64,000 bases of DNA, taken from positions 12,319,182-12,383,181 of the forward strand of contig NC_087074.1 in NCBI RefSeq assembly GCF_026151205.1. Direction: 5' to 3'. The notes beneath the pieces were generated by a model. It was not told the DNA's origin. It saw nothing but the letters and a program-made list of their open reading frames with translations, and searched no databases. Position 1 is the stretch's first letter. Each line of letters opens with the position of its first letter. Positions 1 to 11,038 of the stretch are shown in pieces. This DNA is from Bolinopsis microptera (taxonomy: Eukaryota; Ctenophora; Tentaculata; Lobata; Bolinopsidae). The translations under genes and the position numbers were made by a program.

Positions 1-964
1 GTTGAATGTGTATTGTGTAAGTAAATGTGGAATATGTCATCTGATTTCTGTTTGCTATCCGTTAGTTTAATTTCGACAATTCTTTAAGTTAGACCTTACT
101 CAAGGAAGATTGCAATCCGGATTTTTGAGAAATAAAACGAACTTTTTGTGATGTGATGTGGAGGCAGCTGCCAATAATTCAGGGCAGTATTTGTAGATTT
201 AGAGGCTAGAGCATATTATCATATGTATTTTATTTTTAATTGTATTTACAGTCGATTGAATTTGCAGCGTATAATAACAATGTTCAGCAGTTAATAATAA
301 CAATTATTGTGTAACGTTTACGATCCTTTTATTGATTTTATTGATTATTATAACATTATCAAACGCATTTTATTTAGTTCAATGAAGTTAAGTTGTAGAT
401 AGTAGTAAGGTAGAATATAATAGAATTGGAAATCTCTACTTTTACTTGTTAGTGTTGCTTGTTGGTATTTTAACGCAGCAACTCGGTTTTGCTAACGAAT
501 CTGCGGCTTTCGTTTCCTAAAATGAGGATCGCGACGTGAGACAAATCAAACGCACTGTATTAATTTTTTCAAGAATAATCATGTTTGTGTCACATTTAAA
601 AGTTTAACAGCAATTCCAACATTAAAACATATAATTATAAATGTAACTGAAATAAAATTAAAAGACTTTAAAGGCTTTATAAATTATGGCCCTGTTGGTT
701 ACTTTATAACCCTGTAGGCTGTAGCTGATAAACAATATTTAAGTGAATGTGTATTGTGTTACTATTGTGTAAGTTCGGTTGCACGGCTCAAGATTTCGCA
801 TGTTAATTGATTGGAGCCGCGCAATTTGACCGACCTCAGATCTTACTAATACTAATAGTAATAACTTAATGTTACAATCAGCAGCATTTAAAATAATAAA
901 ATGTGTTTCACTAGGTGAATCACCGTTCGGCCAACAAAGTTTCCCAACATTTGAAGTAGCTATA
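1..964. other. No gene seen
   Basis: AT-rich sequence with no ORF of convincing composition and no recognised repeat. The short reading frame around 739-978 on the minus strand looks like noise. Confidence 0.5.
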
Positions 965-984
965 CGTGGACACCACAACGGTTT

Positions 985-2580
985 TCTGTGATGGTATGGT
1001 GGATAGTAGTCAAGAAGAAATCAAGAATGATACTATCTGTCGCGTGGTTCAAGTTAAACCTGATACTGTGGCTTTTTACTATCGATATGGGAAATTTCTG
1101 TCGGGTAAAATGAACCCTTAATTTCTCTAATTTTTCTTAGCAATGTGTGGTTTAGTTATGTTTCCATATCAGTACTCCACAATAAGCCCTAATTCAACTT
1201 CCAGAGGAAATTTTATATTGACTGGTATGATTGCATACGCCGGCTACTCTTTTATATCAACTAGCAGGAACCCTTATAACCCTAAAATGGTGTCAAGACT
1301 CAAGAGACTAAAATAATTATAACCTATTTAATTCGCGTTTTTGACACCACTTGAGGTTCCAAATTTTGGGCTCTAAAATTCCTATTTTTTGGCCGATTTT
1401 TTATTTTTTCATGCAGATTTGGAGGCTATTAAAGTATTTGACACAGTCAAAAAAAGTTTCAGTTGTATATCTTTTGCGGAAAGTCGCGTTAAGTTGATGC
1501 CGTGGTGTCAGTAAAATGGCACGGATAAACATATACATATATATCGTCTCGCTTTATATAAAGTAAGATATGAGTCCCACGTCAGTTTCAGGAAATACTA
1601 AAAATGCCTCATCTCATTCAGAGATGAGGCATCTTTATCAGCGTGCACAAACAACAAAAGCTGTAACTAATTGTTAATTCTAGTACTCTAGTAGTCCTTA
1701 AAATTAGAGTTAAATTTGACTTCCAACACTGCAGCTCAGCCAAATGGAACCCTTCAATGGAACAGAGGAGGAAGCCCTTATGTTTGGGAGTTTTTCCACG
1801 TTGGTAGAGTGGCTGATGGAAGGATAACATTACTCTCATACCATGGTAAATACGTGTCAGCTCAATCTGATGGTAGGATTGAAGTTAACAGAAATAAAGC
1901 TCAAGCGTGGGAAATATTCAGGCTGGAAGAAGGTAAAGTTCCTGTTAAGCGACGCAACAGTGATACTGACTACGCAGCATCATTAGCCAGTATAGGTGGA
2001 GTCGGACTGGAGGGGCACCAATAACACCATGGGTTTTATGTTAGTGCGAATGCGACATGTCAAGTGAAATCGTTTGGTAGCTCAGAGATTATCAGTGTGA
2101 TTAAAGTTGGACACAATGTGGTCGCTTTCAGGTCTCGTTTTGGAAAATACCTTTCCGGTTAGCAATCACATTTTCGTTACATTCTATATTTTTACACATT
2201 TTCATATAAAAAATAGAACATATTCATATTCTATTTTGATGAACATATTGTTGATTTAATTGTACCCGATATTGTATTCATATTACAATATTCGAGTTAT
2301 GTAGGTACTGCCCAAAAAGGTAATAATTGGGTATTATGCCTCTTGAAATACCAAGAAATACCGCTGTTAAAATTCTAAAACTCTCCTCCACTCTTCAGCC
2401 CAACCTAATAGAACACTACAATGGAACCGAGATAAGGTACAGATCTGGGAGCAGTTCACACTTGCACGCTGTGATTGTGTCGAGGAAAAGTTCACGTGCC
2501 GATCCCACCACAACAAATACATGTCAGCTTCGCCTGATGGAGAGTTAGAAGTAGATAAGTTGTCCGCTTCAAGCTGGGAC
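985..2580 (+). pseudogene. Fascin-like beta-trefoil gene, damaged
   Basis: Three exons can be chained: about 985-1104, 1735-2157 and 2399 to about 2580. Donors follow 1104 and 2157 and acceptors precede 1735 and 2399. Both introns are phase 1 and interrupt the same motif (YGKFLS-A-QPNG, FGKYLS-A-QPNR). The encoded repeats have the texture of fascin/actin-crosslinking beta-trefoil units: LQWNR, then W-E-x-F-x-L, then S-Y-H-G-K-Y-V-S-A or S-H-H-N-K-Y-M-S-A, then D-G-x-x-E-V. Fascins bundle actin filaments in the cytoplasm; whether this protein does is not shown. An in-frame TAA at 2022-2024 interrupts exon 2, just before HHGFYVSA, and a matching GHHNGF start near 963-985 is out of frame with the rest of exon 1. 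Either the gene is decaying or the assembly has indels here. The 3' end runs into a hairpin insertion. Confidence 0.6.
1435..1510 (+). repeat. Short repeat shared with 7893-7985
   Basis: This segment lies in an intron of the fascin-like gene and shares a stretch (TTTGACACAGT ... TTGCGGAAAGTCG ... TTGATGCCGTGGTG) with 7893-7985. It is probably a fragment of the same retroelement. Confidence 0.5.
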
Positions 2581-2610
2581 AGTTTACTGTTGTCAATACT
2601 TAATAACTGT

Positions 2611-2775
2611 TACTGTCATCAGGATGTAACTAGGTCGAACGGAAAAATTAGGTCTCACGCAGGCGCGGCCTTTAAGTGTATTTATAATATGTATCACGCG
2701 CCTGCGTGAGACCTAATTCCTGCGTGAGACCTACCTAATTTCTCCGTTCGACCTAGTTACATCTTGGTGACAGTA
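2611..2775. repeat. Foldback hairpin element, 165 bp
   Basis: The left arm (from 2611, TACTGTCATCAGGATGTAAC) is repeated as its reverse complement at the right end (to 2775). The arms extend about 55 bp to GCAGGCGCG, with a loop near 2668-2695. The right arm carries an extra duplicated piece containing TAGGTCTCACGCAGG. This looks like a foldback MITE. It lies at the 3' side of the fascin-like gene and may have disrupted it. Confidence 0.75.
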
Positions 2776-3893
2776 GGCTTTGAGATTTTTAACTAATAAA
2801 GCACTCGTGGTTTCGAAAAAACTTCGTTCAGTTCAGGTCTTTGTTTGATGTCCTTTTCAAATCTCGCTAGATTTATATTGTTTTCATAGTCGTATAGTAT
2901 ACTGTAAGAGTAGAGGCGATTTACAATCTGATCATGATTGACGCAGTGAGACCACGTGATGCCCAAATAAGAAGTGAGACGTCAGCCACTGGTCATAATA
3001 TTTTAGCTTAACGATATTGATTTTATTGTAATAAATTATAGCAGTGCTATTTGTCAACACTGCAAATTTACAGACATTGCAGTACTTGTAGATTACTTTG
3101 GAGATTACTTTAGAGATTACTTCTAGATTACTTATAGAGCTAGGAAAACCCGACGTTATTTTCGATGTTCGACTCCGATCTTGATTATAAGTGATAAGAA
3201 CCATTTGATGTTTTGAAGATAGTTAATTTGTTTACTGTCGTAAGTGGTTGCGAGAAGCATTATTTGATGCGCAGCCTAGTACTAGTAGTGCATCGCGCTA
3301 CATAACAAATTAAGTTATACCTTATATCTTTATATCATATTACCCCTTTTCTGCGCGGAGTTCAAACTTTGCGTGCACGATAAGAAAGAGTTTCACGACG
3401 TGTAGAAACCCTTACTGGATGGGGCCTAACTTTGAAAGTAAAAGAGTTAGAGACTTCCGGTTTTTTGTAACATGTTTGTCTGGTAAAAGTTTAAGTAACG
3501 TTACCTCCCCAGGAGGAAAATTTAAGTAGTTGTTAATGAGTTATCTCAAAATCTCCAGAAAAGTCAAATTTTGGACCGATTATAAGTTTGCAACTTTATC
3601 TTTGCGGATTCCTGTACTCTGATTGGCTGCATCACGTGCTATAAGCTGCTTCAACATTGGAATGCACCACGCGTGCAAATCATGCTTAATGTCGCGCGCG
3701 AGGTCAAGCCGTCTGTCTAAATTAAACCAACTCTAGTACCACCACCAGCCAGTAACTTTTGCTGGGCAAGGTACTAATACTATTAATAATTGAATTGTGC
3801 CCTAAATCGGGAAAAAATAGACAACTGTGACGCTAATTAATTGGTAGTTATGTGGTATATCTAATGGCTCTGCATAGTTATTAGTTTTGCATT
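2776..3893. other. No gene seen; degenerate repeat pieces
   Basis: No coding signal. A copy of the dispersed GAGAAGCATTATTTGATGCG / AGTGCATCGCGCTACA repeat lies at about 3251-3304; other copies are near 12.2, 12.5 and 56.3 kb. Confidence 0.5.
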
Positions 3894-3986
3894 ACCTAGC
3901 TGGGGACCTCAGGGCCAGGCTATTATTTTCATAAACATAGAGATTCGGCGGAATGATGCACTGACAGGCTGAGCGCGGCCCTGTAA
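3894..3986 (-). mobile_element. Short MITE, family B copy
   Basis: This is one of five copies of a roughly 75-95 bp element with termini close to TTAC(C)TGGG and CCCAGTAA. Its core reads ATTCGGCGGAATGA on this strand. Other copies are at 10911-10995, 11184-11263, 11674-11746 and 47832-47910, in both orientations. Confidence 0.6.
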
Positions 3987-5205
3987 AGTTTTGCAATAAT
4001 TTACAACTTCGATCGGAATCGAGTTATGTCGAAATGATACGTTATTAATGATGTTTCAGTGGGCGAAATTTTTAACAATTCTGAGAATAAACTATGAGTG
4101 ACAGTCTTAAAGTATTTTTAAAGTTTCGCTATAACACCTCTCCGGTCTTTCTGCCAGTTAGAGTGAAACATATATCAGTGCGAGGTCTTATAATTATGTA
4201 CGAGGTCGAGGAATCTAATCACAACACAATTACATGACTGGGTGAAGAGGATTATTGTTATTGATCACGTATTTTTATCATTACTGAAATGGTATGGTGT
4301 ACGTGGTCGAGGGTACTTTACTCACTAGCCAGGGTGAATGTGATATTAGGAAGCGAATTACAGAGTTTATTTTTACTTTAATACGCGTATCGATTACTGC
4401 GTGCAAATTAATACAGACATGGAGCGTTCCTAGCACTGCTGTCTGTTTCATTACCTCCCCTGAGTAATATGAACTATAAGTATAACAACGTCGGACTATG
4501 TGTACTTAAAAAGTATGATAGAATATAGAAAGCAAAATAGTTTACTGCTTAAAATTTTAATAACAAATTGTGAAAGAGTGGTCAACACTCAACGTAAATA
4601 AAACGTGGTCATCGTAGATACAACAATGTAAATATAGCCATGACTTTTACTGGACCTCCAAGGATCATTATTTCAATAGAGCACCGCTATCATTTAATTC
4701 GATTGGAGAAGCAAGAAATAGACAGACAAACTCGGTCTTATGCTCAATGATTAGTTTGTGCAAGGGTTATTAAAAATTGAATAAAAATGCAAATTCAATA
4801 AACGAATTATTCTTTATAATTGTTAGGCTGCAGGCTTGGCTACCCCGTACTCATAAAATAATCCACAACCTTCTAGAATATTCTGAGCACAGCCAATGAG
4901 CGGCCAATGAGCGGGCTTATGAAGGAAAGATCTCAAGTTGAGAAGGTGAAAGACATTTTTCCAAATACAGGGTGTACCACTACCACAGAAAGATTAACCC
5001 ATTAGGGATGATAGGGTTGTTTACGACCTATCTTTTCTAGAGGCTATAGATGACAAACAAAAATATTTGATTACACAAATTTTATGCACAGGTGTTCAAA
5101 ATTTATTGGGCTACATTATTTAGTTCGGAATATGGACCTAATGAGTAACTAACAATTAAAGAATTAAGTTAATTAGTCGTGATAATTGGAAATTATTCCA
5201 ATTAA
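3987..5205. other. No gene seen
   Basis: AT-rich intergenic sequence. No reading frame with recognisable content. Confidence 0.5.
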
Positions 5206-5408
5206 CTTGTGGCCTTTACAATTATTGGGCAATTTAAACTTCATGAAGGTCACGGGTGCTATGCGACAAAAGTTGCGGGCAACGATTTCCTGAAGGCTAG
5301 TGAAAAGCCCGTGATAATCAGATGTTTGCAAGCAGAGCTAGACGCTGTGTTCCAACTGCGGTCGCATACGACCCACTTGTCCGGGTCACAAACGACCCAT
5401 CAAGTTTA
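5206..5408 (+). pseudogene. Possible beta-trefoil exon remnant
   Basis: The frame reads AFTIIGQFKLHEGHGCYATK, then an F-L-K-A motif and a C-x-x-x-L-D-A-V-F-Q-L motif. This pattern (H-x-G-x-Y-A-T, F-L-K-A, F-Q-L) is reminiscent of a fascin-type beta-trefoil unit and lies 2.6 kb downstream of the fascin-like gene. No convincing splice sites were fixed. It may belong to that gene or be chance. Confidence 0.25.
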
Positions 5409-5491
5409 ACCACGTCATTAATAGATTAATTATCAGTACCAATATCATTCGGTGGCTAACCACTAGGTCCCATGAGATCCGTGGTCTCACG

Positions 5492-5650
5492 CAGTGGCGT
5501 AACGTTGCCTGTTGCCCCCCCCCCCCCCCCCCCCCCCGACGAAAAAGCGCCCCCCTGCTGGCGCCCCCTCCCCTTTTTGAGCCCCTCCATAAAATTGAAC
5601 AAAGTAGGTGATTTTACAAGTGTTTTAGAGGATACGCCGGTAAAATATCT
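5492..5650 (+). mobile_element. hAT-type MITE fragment (CAGTGGCGTAAC end)
   Basis: The terminus CAGTGGCGTAACGTTGCCTG is followed by a C-run and GCGCCCCC motifs, then a segment ending GTTTTAGAGGATACGCC. It matches, in reverse orientation, the complete copy at 61126-61382. Only one end is present; the sequence then passes into a reverse transcriptase fragment. Confidence 0.65.
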
Positions 5651-5654
5651 AAAA

Positions 5655-6258
5655 TAGTTTGTATTTCTAGTGTAGCAGCCATCAATGCGTTTCTTCAATT
5701 GCTCTGTCAACGTCCACGTTTCAGAACCATAAAGAAGTATTGACTCCACAGTAGCAACAAATAGACGGATCTTTAGTCCTCTTCTAAGGTCAGACTTCCA
5801 CATCTTCTTTAGCTTGTGGCAGGCTGCCCAAGCCTTAGCTTTTCTGACCCGCAGGTCCCTCTCTGTTGTTGCTATCCAAGCTCCAAGGTAAACAAAGTCT
5901 GTCACCTTTTCCAGCTGGTTTCCAGAACAGCTTTAAGACTACTCGCCTCCTCTGTCATGTTCAGAGTCATGAACTTAGTTTTAGTGCCGTTCATGGCTAG
6001 CCCAACACTCAGTGCTGCTTTCTTAAGCGTGTCCAGGAGTAGTTTTGCCCCTTCAATGGTATCAGTGATAAGGGCAACATCATCTGCAAACTCGACGTCT
6101 GCGATCTTCTCGGCACCAATCCTTCTACTCCGTGCAGGCCTGAGAGTGAACCCAGAGTCCGAGTCATCATCGTCTATAGTCACTGTCATGATATAGTCAA
6201 TCACGATAATGAACAAGTACGGGGCAAGAGTGTCTCCTTGCAGAAGACCCGGGTTCAA
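5655..6258 (-). pseudogene. LINE reverse transcriptase fragment
   Basis: Two overlapping minus-strand frames (5902-6258 and 5456-5905) together read as the palm to thumb region of a non-LTR reverse transcriptase. The first holds GLLQGDTLAPYLFI and the catalytic-site variant FADD in EFADDVALITDT. The second continues with FVYLGAWI and SILLYGSETWTLT, a pattern typical of LINE RTs. A frameshift near 5900 separates them. The 5' part of the RT, the endonuclease and ORF1 are absent, so this is a dead fragment. The upstream edge near 6258 passes into non-coding sequence. Confidence 0.85.
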
Positions 6259-7859
6259 ATCCGGTCGGATGCAAGTCGGCTAGTTACCAAACTGTGATTT
6301 GGTACAGCTTCGGCTGGTGATAGTGATACGGATACACACTCTCTGGCTCGTAGGACTAACCCCCCTACAGCTAGTATAGTGCCTCGGCACAGAGTGGCTT
6401 AGGGTTACTGAAAAGGAGATAAGCATCTCAGGCCATCCCAAAGTTCGGGAGAGACTTGCTGTTGTAATAAATACATACCTTTGCTGTGACTGAATGCAAA
6501 TCACAACCTTCGAAATCCTAAGAATAAGTCCTAATCCTCGCTTCACGTCCCCTACTCATCTCCTTCATCGTCCCATCAACTTTGTAGTTTTTAAGTCTAA
6601 CCTATCTCCTTGGACTTGCTTTTATGCACACATCAAGAATTTTTATTAGCATTTAAATTATTATATTTTATTTAATTTCCACTTCGTGATATTGTAACGC
6701 GGTTAAATTCTAAGATTTTATTTTCATACTTTTATTCGGCTTTTGTTTTATATCTGAACTTATTTATGAATTGATGTATAGGCATAGCCAAAACGAGTTC
6801 GTTAGTGTTCTCCTTGGTAATCTCAAGTTTAATTCCAGTTTAATTTAATTCCAATTTAATTTAATTCCATACGACCGTCGACCTTTTGTCTTTGATTGTG
6901 GAATTCGATTAAAAGTTCCTTTGAGATCCTTGCACCTCTCAATACTCCTTCCGCGGAACAAGTGGAGAGCAGTTGGAATTTGTGTTACCTGGACAATTAG
7001 ATGAGGATCACGCGTTGCAAGGAACGTGCCTATTTATAAAATTAGCTACTTTGCAGGGTACGATAAATTTAGAGTAATTGAGTATGGCTCGATTCTGTCT
7101 TGCGGGCCATACTGCATGTTTCAAGTAATGCTTTAAATTCTTTCTGTTTATAAATTTGACCAAAATCCATAATCATGGGTAGAGTGGACCGCTGCCAGTG
7201 TCTCTCCTTCCCAAACAAAAGGAAATGATATTGATATTAATTTGAATAACCGTCCGCAAATGCAAAATGATACCGGGAATGAAATCGGTTGCTCGCTTTT
7301 CCCATTCATTCACGACTTACGAATTGTAATAAGTTTCAATTAATTACCCAGAAAACCTTACCGCCTGCCGGGCTTGTTAGAAGTTCAAGTAGAGGTGCTG
7401 GTGATCATTTTGCATTTGTCAACAGCAGTTTGTCTTCTCGCGTGACGTAAAGTTTGCTTTTCGCACGCTTGATTGAGCCTAGTAGCCATGAAGACCATAT
7501 TAATTTGCAAAGTTAAAAAGCTGTGATCTTTTATTTGGCCCAAAATCAAACTTTTCGGTTTAATTCAGAATCTAGGTTGTCCCAAATTTTGCTCCTGGTG
7601 AGCCAACTTTAGATTTACGATACGAACATTTTGTTGAAAACTGGAATGTTCTATCTATTTTACTTTTGGGGATATACCCCAGCCGGTAGGGTTTACAATG
7701 CTGGTATATCAATCACATGCTGCTTATGCGTCGATACCTAGTATTTCGGGATAAGGTTGGTAGTAAGTGTCCAATTAGCTGATGTTTATTGAATATTTAT
7801 TACCGAGTACAGCTGCCCCTATTACAATTGACACCACCACACTATTACAATTGGCCATG
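6259..7859. other. No gene seen
   Basis: Non-coding. The + strand motif CCCGGGTTCAAATCCGG at about 6248-6264 resembles a tRNA B box but overlaps the RT reading frame; no A box or cloverleaf was found. Imperfect repeats of TTTAATTTAATTCCA occur near 6835-6870. Confidence 0.45.
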
Positions 7860-7990
7860 TTCTTATTTGAATTTCTTTATACTGATGATAAGGCCAAAAA
7901 AGCATTTGACACAGTTTCCATTGTATATCTCTCACAGTTTTTGCGGAAAGTCGTGTTAAAGTTGATGCCGTGGTGCCCTCTAATCTGATC
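7860..7990 (+). pseudogene. Possible reverse transcriptase sliver
   Basis: The frame contains KKAFDTVSIVYLSQFLRKV, which resembles the AFDTV motif of LINE reverse transcriptases. It shares sequence with 1435-1510. It ends at a short run of CCCTAA-type repeats (about 7992-8010). Too short for certainty. Confidence 0.35.
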
Positions 7991-8029
7991 CCAACCCTAA
8001 CCCTAACCCGATACCTAACAAAATCATTT

Positions 8030-8560
8030 GCTGGAACACTAACCTTAACGAGAAATTATACCAACTTCCTTATAATTGTATCATTAGGTAGTGCGCCATC
8101 GACAGTGAGCCGCGCGTGCCGACTGTAGGATGGTTTTTTAGCGCTAATTTCGGCCAGCACAAATTCTTGAAACAAATGCGTATTGAGTAACCTTCCCTTG
8201 ATCCAATTTTAACAAAAATTGGTAAGCTTAACTTACTCATAAACTTACAAGGAAAGTGTCCGAAAAATTTAAAACATAGCATATCCAACCATCAGACAAT
8301 ATGTTATAGATAAAATCACCGTATTTTGCCCCATTTTGCCCCATGCCATTTTCATTACTATATCAACTCCGATATCCACCAAATTTTTCGGACAGTTGTG
8401 AAAACCCTATTGGAAGCCTTATTGGAAGATCGACTGTCAATTAAAAAGTGATTTAGCACGCTCGTTCTAAAAGTTTTGTAAAAACGCAGTTATTTATTGT
8501 GAATTTGTTATTAACTTTACCTGACTTTAGTAGGAGTATTCCAACGAAGCGAAGTAGAAA
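8030..8560. other. No gene seen; upstream of secreted-protein gene
   Basis: AT-rich sequence with no coding support. It should contain the promoter of the gene starting at 8566, but no core element could be assigned. Confidence 0.4.
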
Positions 8561-8565
8561 CAAAG

Positions 8566-9548
8566 ATGCTGGTCTTGCTAACTGCATTAGTAGTAGCTGC
8601 AATACTGGGTACAACAACAGCCGATGAGGAAATTCCGTGGATCAACGAAGTACCATTAGAAACTGAAAATGCCATTGAAATACCATTCGATGAGGCTACA
8701 CAAGCAGTGGAATTAAAAGTAAAATTCGGTATCGTCAATGTACCGTTTTATTGGTACCGCATAAATCTCCGCGGAAACGATGACGAAGTGAAGCTTGGAT
8801 GGGCTTTTAATAATCCGGCAGATACTTATTGGTAAGGCCCCCTGAAAGGAGAACTAATGCCTCCAACTTGGGGTATAACGCCGTGCGAATCAGGCTCCTT
8901 CGCTCCGTCAGAGAAAACGCTTCCACTGCCAGAGAATTTTGTCTTTTCTGAGGAAGAGTCGATTTGGACAGTGTGGAAGGACAATGGGAAGCTGAACGTT
9001 CTTTATAGTGGAGAAGATTTTTTGAGAGATGGGTATCCTGGTGTTACATGTTAGTGATGAATTCGATTGTGAAACTCCGAATGATTTTCAAGACGGGACA
9101 GAACAATCATGGAAACCATATTGGGATGCAGAAATAAAGAGTGTATCCTTCAATATTTTCAATAAGGAAAAATTTGATGGATACAGAATTGTCACAATTC
9201 CTGGGAAAATTGTTCCAGAACCAGGTAAGAATGAATATTTGTAAAAGGCGCTGTTGAGTATTCACCTAATGTGTCATATTTCATGAAATAAGAAATTTAA
9301 TTTCATTGTTAAACTTAAAGAATTTCGCTCTAAATTTGACATAATGAACTTGGTTTAATCTCTTCTAAATAAATAGTTTTAGTCATATAATTGTACAAAC
9401 AGAAATGCTTAAAGGTCTGTTTTCAGAAAATAATGACGACAGTGGTGACGACAGTCATGATGACGACAATGGTTCTTACAGTGGAACTACCCTGCTCTCT
9501 TGCAGTTCAGTGATTGTAACTGCCCTTCTGATGGCTGCATTCTTTTAG
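8566..9548 (+). pseudogene. Secreted, probably GPI-anchored protein gene with two lesions
   Basis: The start at 8566 gives a strong signal peptide (MLVLLTALVVAAILGTTTA, then DEE). Exon 1 runs to 9224, where CCAG is followed by GTAAGA; exon 2 (9427-9548) follows TTTTCAG. Exon 2 encodes an acidic Asn/Asp/Ser/His linker, then SGTTLLSC and the hydrophobic tail SSVIVTALLMAAFF ending at TAG, the arrangement of a GPI attachment signal. The predicted protein would sit outside the cell, tethered to the plasma membrane. The body is rich in Trp and acidic residues and has a few cysteines; I do not recognise a family. Two lesions break exon 1: an in-frame TAA at 8833-8835 and one extra base near 9052. 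The remaining frame, splice sites and anchor signal are intact, so this is either a very young pseudogene or a gene with assembly errors. Confidence 0.6.
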
Positions 9549-10377
9549 TATAGAGTTTCTATTGAGTGTAATAATGTCAGCAACCTAGAGCATGATACGC
9601 ATAAGATAAGGACATACGTGCATTATTAAATAATCATATTTGCTTTATTAAGACTATCAAATAGTATTAAGAAAGAAGCTTGAGAAGCCTTGCCCTGCAT
9701 GCTATATAATTATATGTATAATCGTATAATTATATAATTATATAATTAGGTATACAATTATAATTATATAATGATTTATTAAACACTTCCAGTGTGGTGG
9801 TAATTGGTATTTAAATTCGTACTCGGACGATTTAAATAATGTTGTAAAACTAAAAGTGTTTAGTAGAGCGTAAATTATTTTTAAATTTTTCATTTCATTT
9901 CAAATTAGTATTGATTGGATACACCAGAAGTTTGGAGATGAAACAGTTATGATGTAGTAGTCTTGCCCTTGGTTTTAGGGATGATTCGTTAGATTTTTAA
10001 ATGTAGTTTTCACTTTGTAGCAAAGTTTAAAATATACCTTAACCTTGAACTTAGACGCAACTAGCTCGAAGAGCTGTCATCAAAATTATCGTGCATTGAA
10101 ACCATATTGCATATGCATAAGTAACGAATAAATCTTAGTACTAATTAAGGACGATTTCGATTGTTCCTTTAACTTAAATTTCACTTAAAATTAAATGCAT
10201 CAAATAAAACAAAAGAGTTGTGTCATGAAAAGTGAAAACTGTCGTCTCTCTGCTTCTGCCTCTGTCTCTGCCTTTTTTACTTTTAGGGCAATTTTTCCCT
10301 TATTGATCAAAACAAATATATCAGACTGTCTAAAAGTATTGAATGCCCAGCTTTCCGCACTGAACCGGCCAGGATTC
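9549..10377. other. No gene seen; AT microsatellite
   Basis: 3' flank of the secreted-protein gene. A degenerate TATAATTATATA repeat occupies about 9703-9772. No other feature. Confidence 0.5.
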
Positions 10378-10430
10378 GGCTTGTCATACGTTGTATGACC
10401 CACCGCGCATGCGTGCGCGGCTCCCCCGGC
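10378..10430 (+). repeat. Double-hairpin repeat, copy 1
   Basis: A palindrome GTCATACGTTGTATGAC is followed by a second GC-rich hairpin CCGCGCATGCGTGCGCGG. The same pair occurs in reverse orientation at 11766-11812, where the second stem reads CCGCGCACTTCGTGCGCGG. Both stems pair in both copies. Confidence 0.65.
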
Positions 10431-10675
10431 CCGGCCCTGTATCATATCAGTGAGGTCATTCCGGATTCCCGATCTCATTTTTAAATCCCGGGATTCAAAA
10501 AGTCCATGTCCCTTTTTGAACTACTGCCAAGCAGCAAAACATTTTGAAGAAAAGGAAACTTCTGAAAAGAATTGTTCGGTGCTGCATGGTGGTTTCACTG
10601 AAAGCGAAGTAGAATCATATTGAAAGTGATCCTCAAAAAGTTTTACATCGTCAACTGAATTCGCATTTTATTTAT

Positions 10676-10796
10676 TTGACGGATGTTACTCGTCTAAATT
10701 TCTTCGAAGTAGCGCGCGCCGCTTTCTTCTCGAAATGGCCCGATGGCAAGTGCTACGAAGTAGCGCGCGCCGGGCCAGATCATTAACAATGGTCAA
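10676..10796 (+). mobile_element. 121-bp MITE (TTGAC...GTCAA), intact copy
   Basis: It runs from TTGACGGATGTTACTCG to ATTAACAATGGTCAA and contains GAAGTAGCGCGCGCC twice. AATTCGCATT occurs just left (before TTATTTAT) and immediately right, suggesting a 9-10 bp target duplication, as for Mutator-like elements. Related copies are at 12671-12713 plus 18551-18632 (split by an LTR element), 47750-47807 and, degenerate and reversed, 20131-20190. Confidence 0.65.
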
Positions 10797-10910
10797 AATT
10801 CGCATTAGACTCGGACATCCAGCTTTGTTTGCAAAATTCAAAAAGTAATAAAGTCGGAATAATCAATTGACGTGTAAACGAAACAAACTCTGCATATATC
10901 TGAACTCGCG

Positions 10911-10995
10911 TTATCTGGGGATCTCAGGCTATTATGTTCATAAACATAAAGATCAGAGATTCGGCGGAATGACAAGCTGAGCGCGGCCGCAGTAA
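10911..10995 (-). mobile_element. Short MITE, family B copy
   Basis: Core AGATTCGGCGGAATGACA and GCTGAGCGCGGCC. With the inverted copy at 11184-11263 it forms a large imperfect palindrome. Confidence 0.6.
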
Positions 10996-11038
10996 AACTC
11001 GCGCGCAGCAAAGCAACCACACTCCACAAAATTTAAAG

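Noticed and set aside
6244-6270. tRNA gene or tRNA-derived SINE head, from GGTTCAAATCCGG.
   Set aside because: It overlaps the RT coding frame in antisense; no A box, acceptor stem or anticodon arm could be built.
2022-8835. Stop-codon reassignment, suggested by in-frame TAA at 2022-2024 and 8833-8835.
   Set aside because: DLG5 and the GPCR read through without any internal stops in the standard code, and the TAA-bearing genes also have frameshifts, so damage or error is simpler.
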